Source: Priapulus caudatus (taxonomy: Eukaryota > Priapulida > Priapulimorpha > Priapulimorphida > Priapulidae). From it: a stretch of 59,066 nucleotides of DNA. This document shows, piece after piece, positions 1 through 10,778 of this stretch. A program made the translations under genes and the position numbers. The notes beneath the pieces were generated by a model. That model did no database searches and was not told the DNA's origin. It saw nothing but the letters and a program-made list of their open reading frames with translations. Location: positions 302,081 through 361,146 of the forward strand of contig NW_014577154.1 of NCBI RefSeq assembly GCF_000485595.1, given 5' to 3'. Every line of letters starts with the position of its first letter. Positions within the stretch are counted from its first letter, which is position 1.

Positions 1-40
1 ACAAGGCATCATTGCCACTACTGACATTCGTAATTGAATA

Positions 41-96
<56 letters not shown>

Positions 97-302
97 GCTG
101 ATCATCATGCCGCCAGCGAGCGACCGGTGTGCGGGCCCATGTGGAGGGAATGTTTAACGGCTCGGGCAGCGCGCCACGGACCTAGCGACGACGAGGAAAA
201 CACACACGATGAGGATGACTCATGAATCACATTCGAGTTTCATTCGAAGGAAGAACGCGAAACTCATCTTCGCCTACTCTCCGATAATTGCACTGTAGAA
301 AT

Positions 303-321
303 TCAACAGGAGCGAGCGAGC

Positions 322-395
<74 letters not shown>

Positions 396-482
396 AAGAG
401 AGAAAGAGAGCGAGAGAGAGAGAGAGAGAGAAGGATGGGGAGAGATAGCTAGCGAGATAAACAGACAGACAGACAGACAGAC

Positions 483-525
<43 letters not shown>

Positions 526-528
526 GAG
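303..528. repeat. Compound microsatellite (GA)n-(GACA)n-(GATA)n
   Basis: The plus strand is a nearly uninterrupted purine-rich tract of GA dinucleotides, then about six GACA units and about ten GATA units. The Ser/Leu-rich open frames read from it on the minus strand are by-products of the repeat. Confidence 0.95.
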
Positions 529-1716
529 AGCCAGCGAGAGCGAGCGCGAGATAGAGCTACTGTGCACGTTGCTCCGACTAGATCCTGGGAGAGATTATCG
601 ATATTTTTTTTTACCCGAGACGTTTTCCGCACAATCTCTCTCTGGAGAGTAGACACATTGCAGTATCTTCCCGATCGTGCGGTGAAAAGAGTTCTGACCG
701 GCAAAGGCTGACAAGGGTACAGACCGACTCCTGCGATTGCAGTGACTGTGACATATTACCCCTCTACCAAAACGACAGTTGCTAGATCTATTCGGTTCAA
801 AGACGCCTTAAGCGGTACATACTTATAGTTTACGCAGACAGGCTACATTAATCATATTAACTGTAAACATGCGACTGTCTGGTTCCAGGAAGTAGAAAAA
901 GCGCAGAATTCGCGACATTGCAATGTATAGAACCAATGTATAACACAACGAAAGTAACCCCTCCTTTTCAAAATATACGCAATTCGTTAAACTACAGTAA
1001 TATGACTTCTACGCCGCGTCAATGTCTTCGAGGCCAATATAGGCCGCATCATGCCATCGTGTACCTCGTTGAATCGAGTGACAATGTGTGTCTGATGATC
1101 GAGCCTCAGCATTATTCTTAAAAAATTCTATAAAATTTGGGAAATCGAGCCTCGATGATTCTTATAAAAAGAATTCTTATAAAAAAAAAGTGTGTACCTG
1201 AGACGCCCGTTAGTTCGTTATCTGTTTTCTACGCCGTATCATTTCCCGTTTTAAACATCATAAACATTATAACATAAACATAAACATAAACATAAACATT
1301 AACACCGCATAACAGGTGTTATAGCCATATTTGCATGATCGAATTTACAGTTTTTTTTGCAGTTTATACGAGAGACCGACCAACAAGCAGCTATCTACTC
1401 TTTCAAGATGGCCGCGTTCACGTTACTTTTTCACGACGTCATAGCTTCGTCAACATTAGCATCATCGATACCATCTGATATCGTTATTATTGCTGTATTC
1501 GCAGAACGTGGAATACTACATCGACAGGGGCGTACTTGGGCTCAATAAAGATGCATTACACACGGTCATGGAGTTTCGAGGACCGAACGTGGGACCTATC
1601 TCGAGATACAGGTACTTTTTATATTCACTGTAGAAAACTAGTCGAGGAGTACGGGGGGTGCTTACGACTTTACGAAGCCCATTAATTACACACATAGCTT
1701 ACTAACGCTCATAGGC

Positions 1717-2026
1717 TCTATGTTCCCCAGGGTACTGCCGGAACGTACCCTGGTAACTATCTGATATGGTTAGGGTTAGGGTTAGGGTTAGGGTTAGGGT
1801 TAGGGTTAGGGTTAGGGTTAGGGTTAGGGAGTAGGCGTAGGCAACTCCCTAGAATAGGCAACTCCCTAGACTCGTTAGTGGAGTAGGCGAGGTACGGTCC
1901 GGCATATTAGATAGTACCAGCAGAGCATATAAATCACGTTGATTTATATGCTCTGGTACCAGGGTACGTTCCGGTATACCGGACCGTACCCAGGGTACGT
2001 TCCGACAGTACCCTGGGGGACATAGA
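1717..2026. mobile_element. Small inverted-repeat element (MITE-like) containing telomere-like repeats
   Basis: The ends are imperfect inverted repeats of about 37 bp (1717-1753 and 1990-2026), both built around the motif CCAGGGTAC. Between them lie about ten TTAGGG units (1768-1829), two copies of the motif GGCAACTCCCTAGA, and a palindrome (about 1923-1958) that can fold into a hairpin. There is no coding capacity. The CTCCCTAGAC motif recurs near 18650 and 24475, which suggests a dispersed family. Target-site duplications were not resolved, so 'mobile' is inferred from the structure. Confidence 0.6.
1768..1829 (+). repeat. Interstitial telomere-like array (TTAGGG)n
   Basis: About ten uninterrupted TTAGGG units. 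Shorter CCCTAA runs occur near 17320, 19048 and 24848, and a degenerate run near 52890. TTAGGG is the ancestral metazoan telomere unit. The array sits inside an inverted-repeat element, so it is probably element cargo and not a chromosome end. Confidence 0.9.
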
Positions 2027-3557
2027 CCCTCTCAGCCTCACTAACAACATCGCGCGTTTTCGACAAATCATCGAGTAATAAGAAGCAACGCCGACGACTA
2101 TGTTGCGCAGAAATTCCCCCTTTCTCGTTTTTTTACACGACTCTCCAAAAGCGTAAACTCCCGCATGGCCCTATTTGCACTGCGCCCAGCGTGCAAATAA
2201 ACGCGTGCCCGGCTGAAAAACCCCAACCCGCGATGCGACATGTAAGCTAGGCACATGCACGGTCGGGCAGAGAAACGCCTTAATCTACACTACCTAGTTT
2301 CGACGTCGCTCTCTCGGCGCGCGCTTCGATAAATTCCCCGCCCATAAATCTGCATACGTAATTAAATTCGCGGCGAGATATAGACAACGCGCTCGCGATA
2401 GAAATAATAATACGATAAAACAGCCGTGGATGCGGCGGCGATGTCCGCTTTACAACTTCTCGCAAACATTTTGCTGCGTCACGCCGACTGCTGCCGTCGC
2501 TGTTATTTTATCGTGTTTAATGTTAGCACTACATATTGATCTCGGTCTTCATCCCACTACCGCCCCCGAGAAGCTCATTCTGCTCTCCCACACAAACGTA
2601 TATATACACTCCGCGGCTGTCCAGCTCGTAAGAGCTCTCATTAAAATGCATAAACGACCACGAGTCATAACCCGTTATTTTCACGCACTTTAACTAGATA
2701 GTGGAAGTTGGCGATTTCGATAAATATCATTGAAATTCAGCGTGACGCGTTCCCGGACAGTAACCGCCGCTCTGTTTGCATCGCCGATTCATTCGACGGC
2801 AAATCTTTCAGGTTTGACGACTACGATCAGCTTCAGCTGCCTATTGTTCCACCAACGCTCTCCAGCGACATCTGTCGGCTTATTCAGATCAGCTACTCGC
2901 TTAAGGTATACTACCGTTATGGGTCGCTCATCCACGCGTGCTATAGATCACACTGACTGCACTCTTTGCCGATTTCTATTACGGCTATAGTCGTTCTGCG
3001 AATAGATAGCCGTTTGTTAGATCTTAACGGTGGCGAGCGATCGACGGATTTATGACTGCGATTATTTCCCTGTGTAGAGACGAGTCATCACGCTCTCACA
3101 GCAACGACGGTCTGGTCAGAGGCAGCGGGGCAGGCTAACGCACCTCTTTAATTACTGCTGCGCTATACGAAATACGAACAAAATAAAATGAAAGTAAATA
3201 GAAATGATAAACGTTAAATAACAATAATAGAAGTTTAACAACGATAAAAACAAATTGTAATATAAATAAACAATAATAAAATAAGAATAGTGAAAAAATA
3301 AGAATAACGATGATAAAAATAGAAAAAAATAGAACGTAACAATAAAAATAATAATGGCCGCTTTATACTCGTGAACACCAACCGCCCACCTACTGCTGCC
3401 GCTGCACTGCCGCTGCTGCTGGATTTGTCGCGTTTACCGTACCAAATAATAATAATAATAATAATAACTATTATGATTATTATGATGATGATTATTATAT
3501 AGTAGAGCAAAATACGAGCTTAGTAAAGCCTCTCCCGTGTGTGTGTTATATGCATAG

Positions 3558-4295
3558 ATCTGCATGACAATGGAGGAGAGCGGCGACGACATGCACATGG
3601 AGTTCCCCATCGTCGTCGCCACGATGCCCTACCGCGTGCCGAGCGCAACGCCGCCTGCTGCCTACTACGGCCACTGCTCGCAGCACGTCGAGGGCGGCAT
3701 GTACATAAGCCCCGAGTTTCAGCTGGGACAGGTCTACGACGGCAGCACGGAGGACGACAACATCATACTCTACCGGCCGACGTACGTGCACATCAAGCCG
3801 GAGCACTTCCGCTACATCGAGACGAAGCCGACGGCGTCGTCGCGCGCGCCGCTTAACGGCACGCCGTCCAGCATAAAGGAAGCCCCTTCCTCCGCCTCCG
3901 CCTCCTCCACCGCCGCCACCGCCGCCGCCGCCGCGAAAGAGGAGGGCGCACGCGAAAAGGACAACGCGTCGACGTCGAAGATTTTACTCGATGGCATCAG
4001 GGCGGACAGCGGCGGCGGCGGCCAGGTTGTGAAAAAGTCGGTTAGCAGCTCGGTGCAAAAGCAAGTCTCAAAGACGGCAAGAACGACGGAAAGCCATGCC
4101 TCCTCTCAACAACACTCTTCCTCCTCCGCCTCCTCCTACTCGCACTCACAGCAGCAGCAGCAGCAGCAGCAGCAGCGAAAGTGCGTCACCAAAACCACGG
4201 ACGTTCCGACGACCCACTCGACTTCGAGGTCAGAGGTGACAATCACGACAGATGGGCGACACCGTAACAACAGCAGCAACTCCGAGATGATCTGA
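3558..4295 (+). CDS. Arrestin domain-containing protein, C-terminal exon (partial)
   Basis: The exon appears to start after an acceptor ending TATGCATAG at 3557 and reads in phase 0 to a TGA at 4293-4295, giving about 245 residues. The first 25 residues, ending EFPIVVATMPYR, resemble the last beta strand of the arrestin C-domain in ARRDC/TXNIP-type alpha-arrestins ('IPIVIGTIP' in vertebrates). The next segment has HVEGGMYISPEFQLGQVYDG, then a low-complexity tail rich in Ser, Ala and Gln (poly-Ala about residue 115-125, poly-Gln near 195-205). Alpha-arrestins act as adaptors for ubiquitin ligases on membrane cargo, usually through PPxY motifs; I see none in this exon. A start at the Met at 3564 is possible but would leave no arrestin fold, so I prefer a terminal exon. 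Family assignment is by resemblance only. Confidence 0.55.
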   Translation: MCMTMEESGDDMHMEFPIVVATMPYRVPSATPPAAYYGHCSQHVEGGMYISPEFQLGQVYDGSTEDDNIILYRPTYVHIKPEHFRYIETKPTASSRAPLNGTPSSIKEAPSSASASSTAATAAAAAKEEGAREKDNASTSKILLDGIRADSGGGGQVVKKSVSSSVQKQVSKTARTTESHASSQQHSSSSASSYSHSQQQQQQQQQRKCVTKTTDVPTTHSTSRSEVTITTDGRHRNNSSNSEMI

Positions 4296-5572
4296 TTGGT
4301 CAGGAGAGCAGTCACGTGCCGCTGTGCTTATTGAATGGAGTATGAGGGGAGCGCGGGGGGGGAACCTGAACATATATCTACAGAATATTGTATCTGTACA
4401 ACATACTTGCGTGGACATGTTCACAGTGTGTGATGGTCTAGCAGAGAACACTGCGGTATTGTTGAACGCACACGGACCGGCGCGGTTCTAGATATCGAAA
4501 TATATATATATATAGGCCATATATATTATATATATATATATATATATATGATATATATATATATTATATATATGATATATAATGACGATGAAACATGGAA
4601 AGCACAAGTCTTGCTCACGGCGAAATTTACGGATAACATTTTTTTCATAGACCACGGTTCGATGGCACATCCGCGAAGCTTATGCGTACGCGTATACGTG
4701 ACGGCCATTATTTTAATATTTATGGTGCTAGACGAAACTTTCCAGAATGCGCGAGCGTGCACGGCTAGAAAGTACGTTTTCGATAGGCCTATTGCTTCAC
4801 CAAGATGAAAACCGAAAATTAAAAGCAGCCAAATCCGTTGAATTATTCCGTCAGTCAAAGACCACATACAGTTGCATACGGCCTTTCAAAGTCACAACAC
4901 AGTAAATAAGAACACTACAAGAAAGGCACGTTACCATGTAGATAGATTCGCACATATAATAACGCGCACTAGCTCATGAGTCATTTCATCGCGATACGAC
5001 GCGCTATTCATTCATTACACAAGCCCTCTAATTAAATCTATTTAATTTAAACCACCAAAATAAACGTGTTTGGATGAGAGGGCGTGTGTACGCATGCGCA
5101 CGCGGGCGGGGAGGAGGGGAAGGAGAGTAGGGGGGGGGGTATTCTCAACATCGCGAAAACATGATCAGCTTTTTGTTTTACCGAATGTAAATGAACTAAA
5201 ATGTTTGCCGCTGCTGCCGCATTTATGCTCGAGTCTCAGACGCGTGCCACATTACGCAGCATAATCTGCTTTCATCCGTCTAGTTGGAGTGGGGGGGGGG
5301 CTTTCATGCGAAATGCATTTGAATATATAAGGGTGCGATATTAAAATAGATGTAAATCTGATTACTAGTTACTGAAGTACGAGGAGGAGATCTAAAGTAG
5401 GAAGTCTCGAACGGGATGCGAAACATATTAGGAAATGGTGGTAATATCAAACGATATTACCTGATACACTGACGCAGAAAAGTTTGCGCCTCATAATTTC
5501 AACTAACAGCTCATAATGATTTATGCCGCTAGACAAGGCATCATTGCCACTACTGACATTCGTAATTGAATA

Positions 5573-5635
<63 letters not shown>

Positions 5636-7405
5636 TATATTTGTGTGTGTCATCTTCGCTGTATACAATACATGATAGAATTGCACCCGTGAAACTCCAA
5701 TCACTTACACTCTGTGGCCGACAATCATTGTATTATATGTACTTGTTTTTTTAGATACCGATAAATGATATTTGTAGCATCTGTACATATATGAGCCGAT
5801 ATTGTATAAGGTCATGTCCCCTTAGGTATAATCGAACATTTAATATAAAGCTATTTTTATGTGCCATTTAGTATTCTCCAGCTTGTATAGTAGTATATAT
5901 ACCTACGTTTGCTAATTACACACACGAGCGTGTACTGGCCTGCGGAATATGTGTTACTAATGAAGAATAGATGTAGACCTGTGTGTGTGCGCGCGTAGGA
6001 TTCCTTTGCGAGCAATGATTTCAGTATCAGTTTGTGACACATCTAGTATCGCCCCGACACAGTGCACACTCACAGATTAATGCTAATAGGCAAAGCGGGG
6101 TGCCTCTCACAGCTATTGTGCACTGGTCATTGGTACTGTGTGAGTTTGGTACGCAACCGTAGCAGCGCACCAAACTTACAGCGCAAGTTGTATATATACG
6201 GCGGGCAACCATATCGGCGTAGTCCTGCCAAGGTGCGTGTTTGGCTATACACGTCTATAGTAACGTAGCTCTGTCTAGTGTACGATGTAAGTTTAGCACG
6301 CAGGTTCGCATATCTGTAGTGCCGTAGTTATGCCAGGAGTAAGTTTAGCGCCACGAATAAGACAGACGTAGTGCCGCGATGCTTGAAGCCTGTCAACGGT
6401 CGCACGACAACCATGACGATGTATCACAGCCAGAAACGCGTATACGTAGTGCTAGGCGATCCAGCTCCAATACAGTGTGTAAGCTTGGCGCGAAATGCTG
6501 TCAATGTATAGACATATACCGATCGCACAGCCTTAGTAACTTCCGCGCGCAAACGAGTGCTAGTGCATGCAGAGTAAGGGGCAGACACGTCTCGTGAATA
6601 GTGACTGCAGTATGGTACGGTTCTATCGCGTGCACGCGTGCCTGCTACGCGTCGATGACGACTCACTCTGTCAGATGTATATAGGCATGGTCTATATTAA
6701 ATATGTGATAAACTTATTATTTACATACTAGCATCGCTGCTCAAGAAAACTATTATGGAGCATCATTTTCGAAAGGTCAGTCTCCTAATGAACATAACCT
6801 TTGATACTATTGTTGATAGTTGCTATTTATAGTAGGTGAAATTTCACGTACGTAAGTTTCAACTACTGGACGGAGAATGCACTGAAAACTATTTACATTG
6901 ATATTATTTGTATGCTACCAATCATTTAAACAGTCTCAATAATAATTATATTAAATATTCTGTTTGTATAAATATAACCTCACCAAATTTAACTAAAAAA
7001 TATAATAAACTGAAATGTGTAACAGTCTCTCAAACACTTTTAAACAGTTTCGTATATATATATATGTACATATTACCATATTCTGCATACACAGAGTGAT
7101 TCCACCTACCATGATACATCGGCCAGCATTCTCTCAACAGATAAACTCGCCGGTGACACTTCTCACAACTCCGGACAAGTTTTCAAACGACACTATGCCG
7201 ACCAGTACTGTTTACGGAAAAATCACAACGATTACAATTATAGAATGGCATGGTCTTATCAAAGAAGTGTAGTTAAAAACAGTACTATGATAACATGGCT
7301 ACATGTCGAAACGTCGCCTACGTTTCGTGTTTACAAACGAGTGCTGGGCGACAATGTTTTCCGTACGAGCGTCAACGAGCGAGTCGGCGATCGACGTACC
7401 TACGC
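4296..7405. other. Intergenic region with TA microsatellites
   Basis: No gene recognised. The region holds (TA)n tracts at about 4497-4585 and 5573-5641, G-runs near 5130 and 5290, and a block at about 6050-6400 in which motifs such as GTAGTGCCG and GTAAGTTTAGC recur loosely, possibly a decayed tandem repeat. The 3' UTRs of the arrestin-like gene (+) and of the gene at 7406-10407 (-) should lie at its two edges. Confidence 0.5.
5533..5641. repeat. (TA)n microsatellite with left flank identical to the window's first 45 bp
   Basis: The roughly 45 bp before the TA tract (from ACAAGGCATCATTGCCACTA through GAATAG) are the same as bases 1-45, and a (TA)n tract follows both times. The flanks after the tract differ. 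Confidence 0.85.
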
Positions 7406-10400
7406 TCACTCATCGCTGTCCGACGACTCGTACTCGAGACCAAGAACGTTACGCCGCTCTGTCGCCTTCTCACCGCTCTCGCACCACGCCGGCGACCGCC
7501 CGCGTACGTCGCGCGCCAACGACGCCACGTCGTCGTCGTCAGCCGAGGCGTCGCCGTGACGACGCACGATCTCCGCGCTGGGGTCCCCCCGCTCGCCCGC
7601 AGCGGCGTTGCCGTGGAGACGACGCGCAGGTCTTCCCTTGGCGACGACCCCCGCTGTCCGTCGCGCGTCTGCTTCCCCGCCGACCTCGTCGCACGCGCGG
7701 GCGGTCGCTGTCCGTCGCGCGTCTGCTTCCCCGCCGACCTCGTCGCACGCGCGGGCGGTCGCTGTCTGTCGCGCATCGAATTCGAGCGGTTTGTCCTGAC
7801 CGGCGAGACGAAACAAGTCGAGTTGCTCGCCCTGTGCTGAAGACGGCGGCGGCTCCTCTCTCTCCAGCACGGGCAGCGAAATTCTCTTGAAGGCTTTCGG
7901 CTTTCCGGTGTTGCTTCCCAAGGGAGACGGATCTGACGTGACGACGGGTCCCGCAATATCATGGCTGCTCGAATCTGTAAAAAAATTGTCACATTTTTGC
8001 TTGAAAATGACAATTCTGTTGACTATTTTGTATAAGGGATCCCTTACGTCTTGGTGTGCTAATACACACCGTCGCCATCTGGTGGGGCGAATGTGTTTTT
8101 TTTCTTTATGATAACCTACTAGTTGAAGATCTGCTGAACTAACATCTATAAATCATAATTCAACGGCATTTCCAAACTAGTATACTATACTACGCCAGCA
8201 CGCACGCACTGTCAGCAAGCACACTCACACAATTTCGAGGTCTCTTTTGTACCCTTATATCCAATGTAAAAATGGGATAGCGTGCACACTATCATAAGTA
8301 CACCTAACGCACATGTACATTCTAAACATTCTCACTATGACAAGATTCACTACAAACCTAGAGGAAGAGACCGCTTCTTCACTTTGTATGCGCGTTCAGT
8401 CCACGGTATTTCGGTTGTTGTAGGTTCAATCTTTTGGAGCTTTCGTACGAAGCTCTTGTACTGTCGCTGTAGGTATTCAATTTCTGTTTGAAATTCCTCA
8501 ATCTTCCATTCTGGATAGCATGGGACTTCCGATTGCTGTAATTGAACGAAACATTTGATAAAAAAACGGGAGCTATCAACTTAATGTCCTACATGAGAGG
8601 AAAATATTCAAGCATATTATAGTTGCCACACACAAAGTTTCACACTGAACCCACTGCTGAAAAATTAGAAGAGATCCCAAGCCACAATGCGTCTATTACC
8701 ATTTTATCTCCTGATTTTATCTAAATATGTAAAACGGGAAGTTAAGATACAAATATCACCACCTACTTCTTGCAGATTTAAGCAAATCACATTGTGAAAT
8801 CGTCAATTTAAATTGTAACAAGAATTTTCAGCGGATAGAAGAGCCTGAGGTTTTGCGTGCGTGCTCTATGAATAAATTAAACTAATTCCAGTGAACCTGT
8901 ATGAATGAATAAACCAGGTCGCAACTTTGTGCAAGAATAAACTCGCACCAAAAAGAACAGTGAGATGAAGCACTGTGTTAATGTAGAGGCTATTAATGTG
9001 CATGCATGCGTGCGTGCGTGCGTGCGTGCGTGCATGCATGTATGTATCCTCCATCTATGTTGTTGTGAGAAAAGCACAAGAGATTCTATAATGATTAATC
9101 CCAAAACAGTTCTCATACTAATGTGTAATAACTATAGCAACATATATCTATGTGTGGGCATAATTAGCTTGTTTTTTCCCCAAGTGGAATCATTAAGTTA
9201 TCATTACAATAATGGCTCATTATAACTTTACCTTCAGATAGAAGTCAATATCAGCTTTTATACTTGGGATCCATTTCTTTATGCTTTCGGCACTATTCAA
9301 TGTGCTCTATGACAAAAGAAATTTATCATTCATAGCATTAATGCAAATGTTAATATAATTTAACAACACAAAATGTAGTTTTATACTGTTGCAAAGAATC
9401 TATTTTAGTCAATAAAATGTTTACCAATTAAAAATACTTGATAGAAATGATAAAAAATCTAAAATAAATGAGAGGACTATTATAATATTAAATGATTCAT
9501 CATTAAAAATTAATGTCAAGTCCAATACAAGATAGGAGTGCCACTTACCAGATTTGGTCTAGTTCTTGGTTCATCTGTAAAATGAAAGCTGCAATATTAG
9601 CTAGCTGGTGCTTCCACAAGCACATGTACACGCATAGCTAGCAATATCGAGGGTAAATATGTGCAATGTTTTTTTTTTGACATTTCGACCAGCTAATTTA
9701 CATGCAATGCAAACCGAGTTTGATTCGGTACATTGTACGTGCAAGGTTTAAGAAAACCTGCAACCAGTGTCTAGACAGTTTTAGGAGGGATAATTTCCAT
9801 ATGAGATTCACATACAGATCTACTTTAAATGTGTAACCGTTTTTGCGACACTACTGCAAGTACACGAACAGTATTTTCCAACGTCGAAGTACTAATTTAA
9901 AAAGTAAAACTATGGGCAATTAAATGTTTGTAAAAAATCCATTTTACTACGAAGTTTTTAGCACCCATAATATACAATATACAATATACAAATATATTTT
10001 TCTCAATTTTTTTTTTCATCATGAAATTCAACTCTAATCCATTTCTATATATAAAACTGGCACTCGGAAATCACCAGCGCATCCAAGTTCTAGCATTCTC
10101 ATATGAAATCATACAGCTAAGACACTAAACCCCAGTTTACCAACCACCTGTTAAGTAGCCACCTCCAAGATATCGGTCACACCCTAATGACACCAACGAT
10201 TACCTGAAAATAGATACCTGGCACCTGGCGATCTCTTCTTAATTTTTCCCCCTGGACAGCTGGTAAGTTTACTTAAGCTAATCACACGCCTAATGCAAGA
10301 CTCAACCAGCACCTAAGCTGCAAACTCTCTCTTTGTTTGTCGATATTATAACATTACTAACTAGACAGAGGGCACTCACGGAGAGTGCATACCTCCGCCA

Positions 10401-10407
10401 GCGACAT
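7406..10407 (-). CDS. Conserved-looking protein of unknown function, 300 residues, six coding exons
   Basis: I assembled this gene from splice sites on the minus strand. Coding exons: 10380-10407 (28 nt, ATG at 10407), 10225-10251 (27 nt), 9549-9574 (26 nt), 9232-9306 (75 nt), 8358-8535 (178 nt) and 7406-7974 (569 nt, stop at 7406-7408). Every junction has AG/GT signals and all phases agree, giving 903 nt. The N-terminus starts MSLAEVCTL, followed by a basic stretch (KIKKR) and RPNLSTLNSAESIKKWIPSI. A helical, probably coiled-coil segment follows (KIEEFQTEIEYLQRQYKSFV), then a basic WTERAYKVKKR patch. The last exon is GC-rich, with an 18-residue tandem repeat and an acidic SSDSDE C-terminus. 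This composition suggests a nuclear protein. I do not recognise the family, and the function is unknown. The first exon's ATG and donor are the least certain part. Confidence 0.6.
7652..7774. repeat. 54-bp in-frame tandem repeat in a coding exon
   Basis: Two full units (7652-7705 and 7706-7759) are almost identical, and a third partial unit begins at 7760. In the minus-strand frame each encodes 18 residues of pattern ARRTATARACDEVGGEAD. The length is a multiple of three, so the reading frame survives. Confidence 0.9.
9000..9049. repeat. (GTGC)n/(CATG)n microsatellite in an intron
   Basis: Seven or so GTGC units flanked by GCAT units, in the fourth-to-third exon region of the unidentified minus-strand gene, just upstream of exon 9232-9306 on the plus strand. 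Confidence 0.85.
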
Positions 10408-10420
10408 AGCTCGTAGCAGC

Positions 10421-10560
10421 CGCTCGTAGCAGCCGCTCGTTGCTGCTGCTCGCTCACATGTACACGCTTGCTGGCTTGCTGCCCACTCGCTCGTAGCAGC
10501 CGCTCGTTGCTGCTGCTCGATCACATGTACACGCTCGCTGCGCTGGCTGGCTCGCGCACT
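10421..10560. repeat. Direct duplication of about 73 bp upstream of the unidentified gene's start codon
   Basis: The block with TCGTAGCAGCCGCTCGTTGC and CACATGTACACGCT occurs twice in tandem (about 10421-10490 and 10494-10560). It lies just 5' of the ATG at 10407 on the minus strand, so it is in the 5' UTR or promoter of that gene, between it and the 3' end of HELQ. Confidence 0.75.
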
Positions 10561-10778
10561 AATATCGATCACGCGAACACACGAACACACGAACGCACGA
10601 GAGCGATCACATAACCTCCTCCAACTCCGTTGGGCGGAGGTAATAAGTTCCAGCAAAAAAGTGATATATACAGACATACAGTCGTTTCCGTTTTTGTCTA
10701 CGTCCAGAGCAGCTGGCAACATCAATTTAATCGTTCGTGTCTAGCGACTCTCCAAGATTCCTGACATTGCTCGCTATA

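Larger units (their letters stand above)
1..3557. other. Intergenic or intronic DNA left of the arrestin-like exon
   Basis: No exon was recognised here on either strand. The stretch holds a (TA)n tract near 45-95, a long (GA)n/(GACA)n/(GATA)n block at 303-528, a short run of 'ataaacataaac' units near 1270-1300, an inverted-repeat element with telomere-like repeats (1717-2026) and an AT-rich trinucleotide tract (about 3445-3500). The upstream exons of the arrestin-like gene may lie left of the window, or may be here and too short or divergent for me to see. Confidence 0.5.

Noticed and set aside
274-704. Ser/Leu-rich frames on the minus strand
   Set aside because: Translation of the GA/GACA/GATA microsatellite, not a protein.
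7295-7890. Plus-strand frames of 180-195 codons
   Set aside because: Opposite the GC-rich last exon of the unidentified minus-strand gene, which has supporting upstream exons and splice phases.
7372-8013. Alternative 213-codon minus-strand frame
   Set aside because: Overlaps the chosen frame but does not connect in phase to the upstream exon at 8358-8535 and crosses its acceptor at 7975.
8379-8579. 66-codon minus-strand frame over exon 8358-8535
   Set aside because: It is a different frame from the one that joins both neighbouring exons; the spliced frame gives the helical, charged segment.
9000-9049. Possible CRISPR-like or structured array
   Set aside because: Simple GTGC/CATG microsatellite without spacers.
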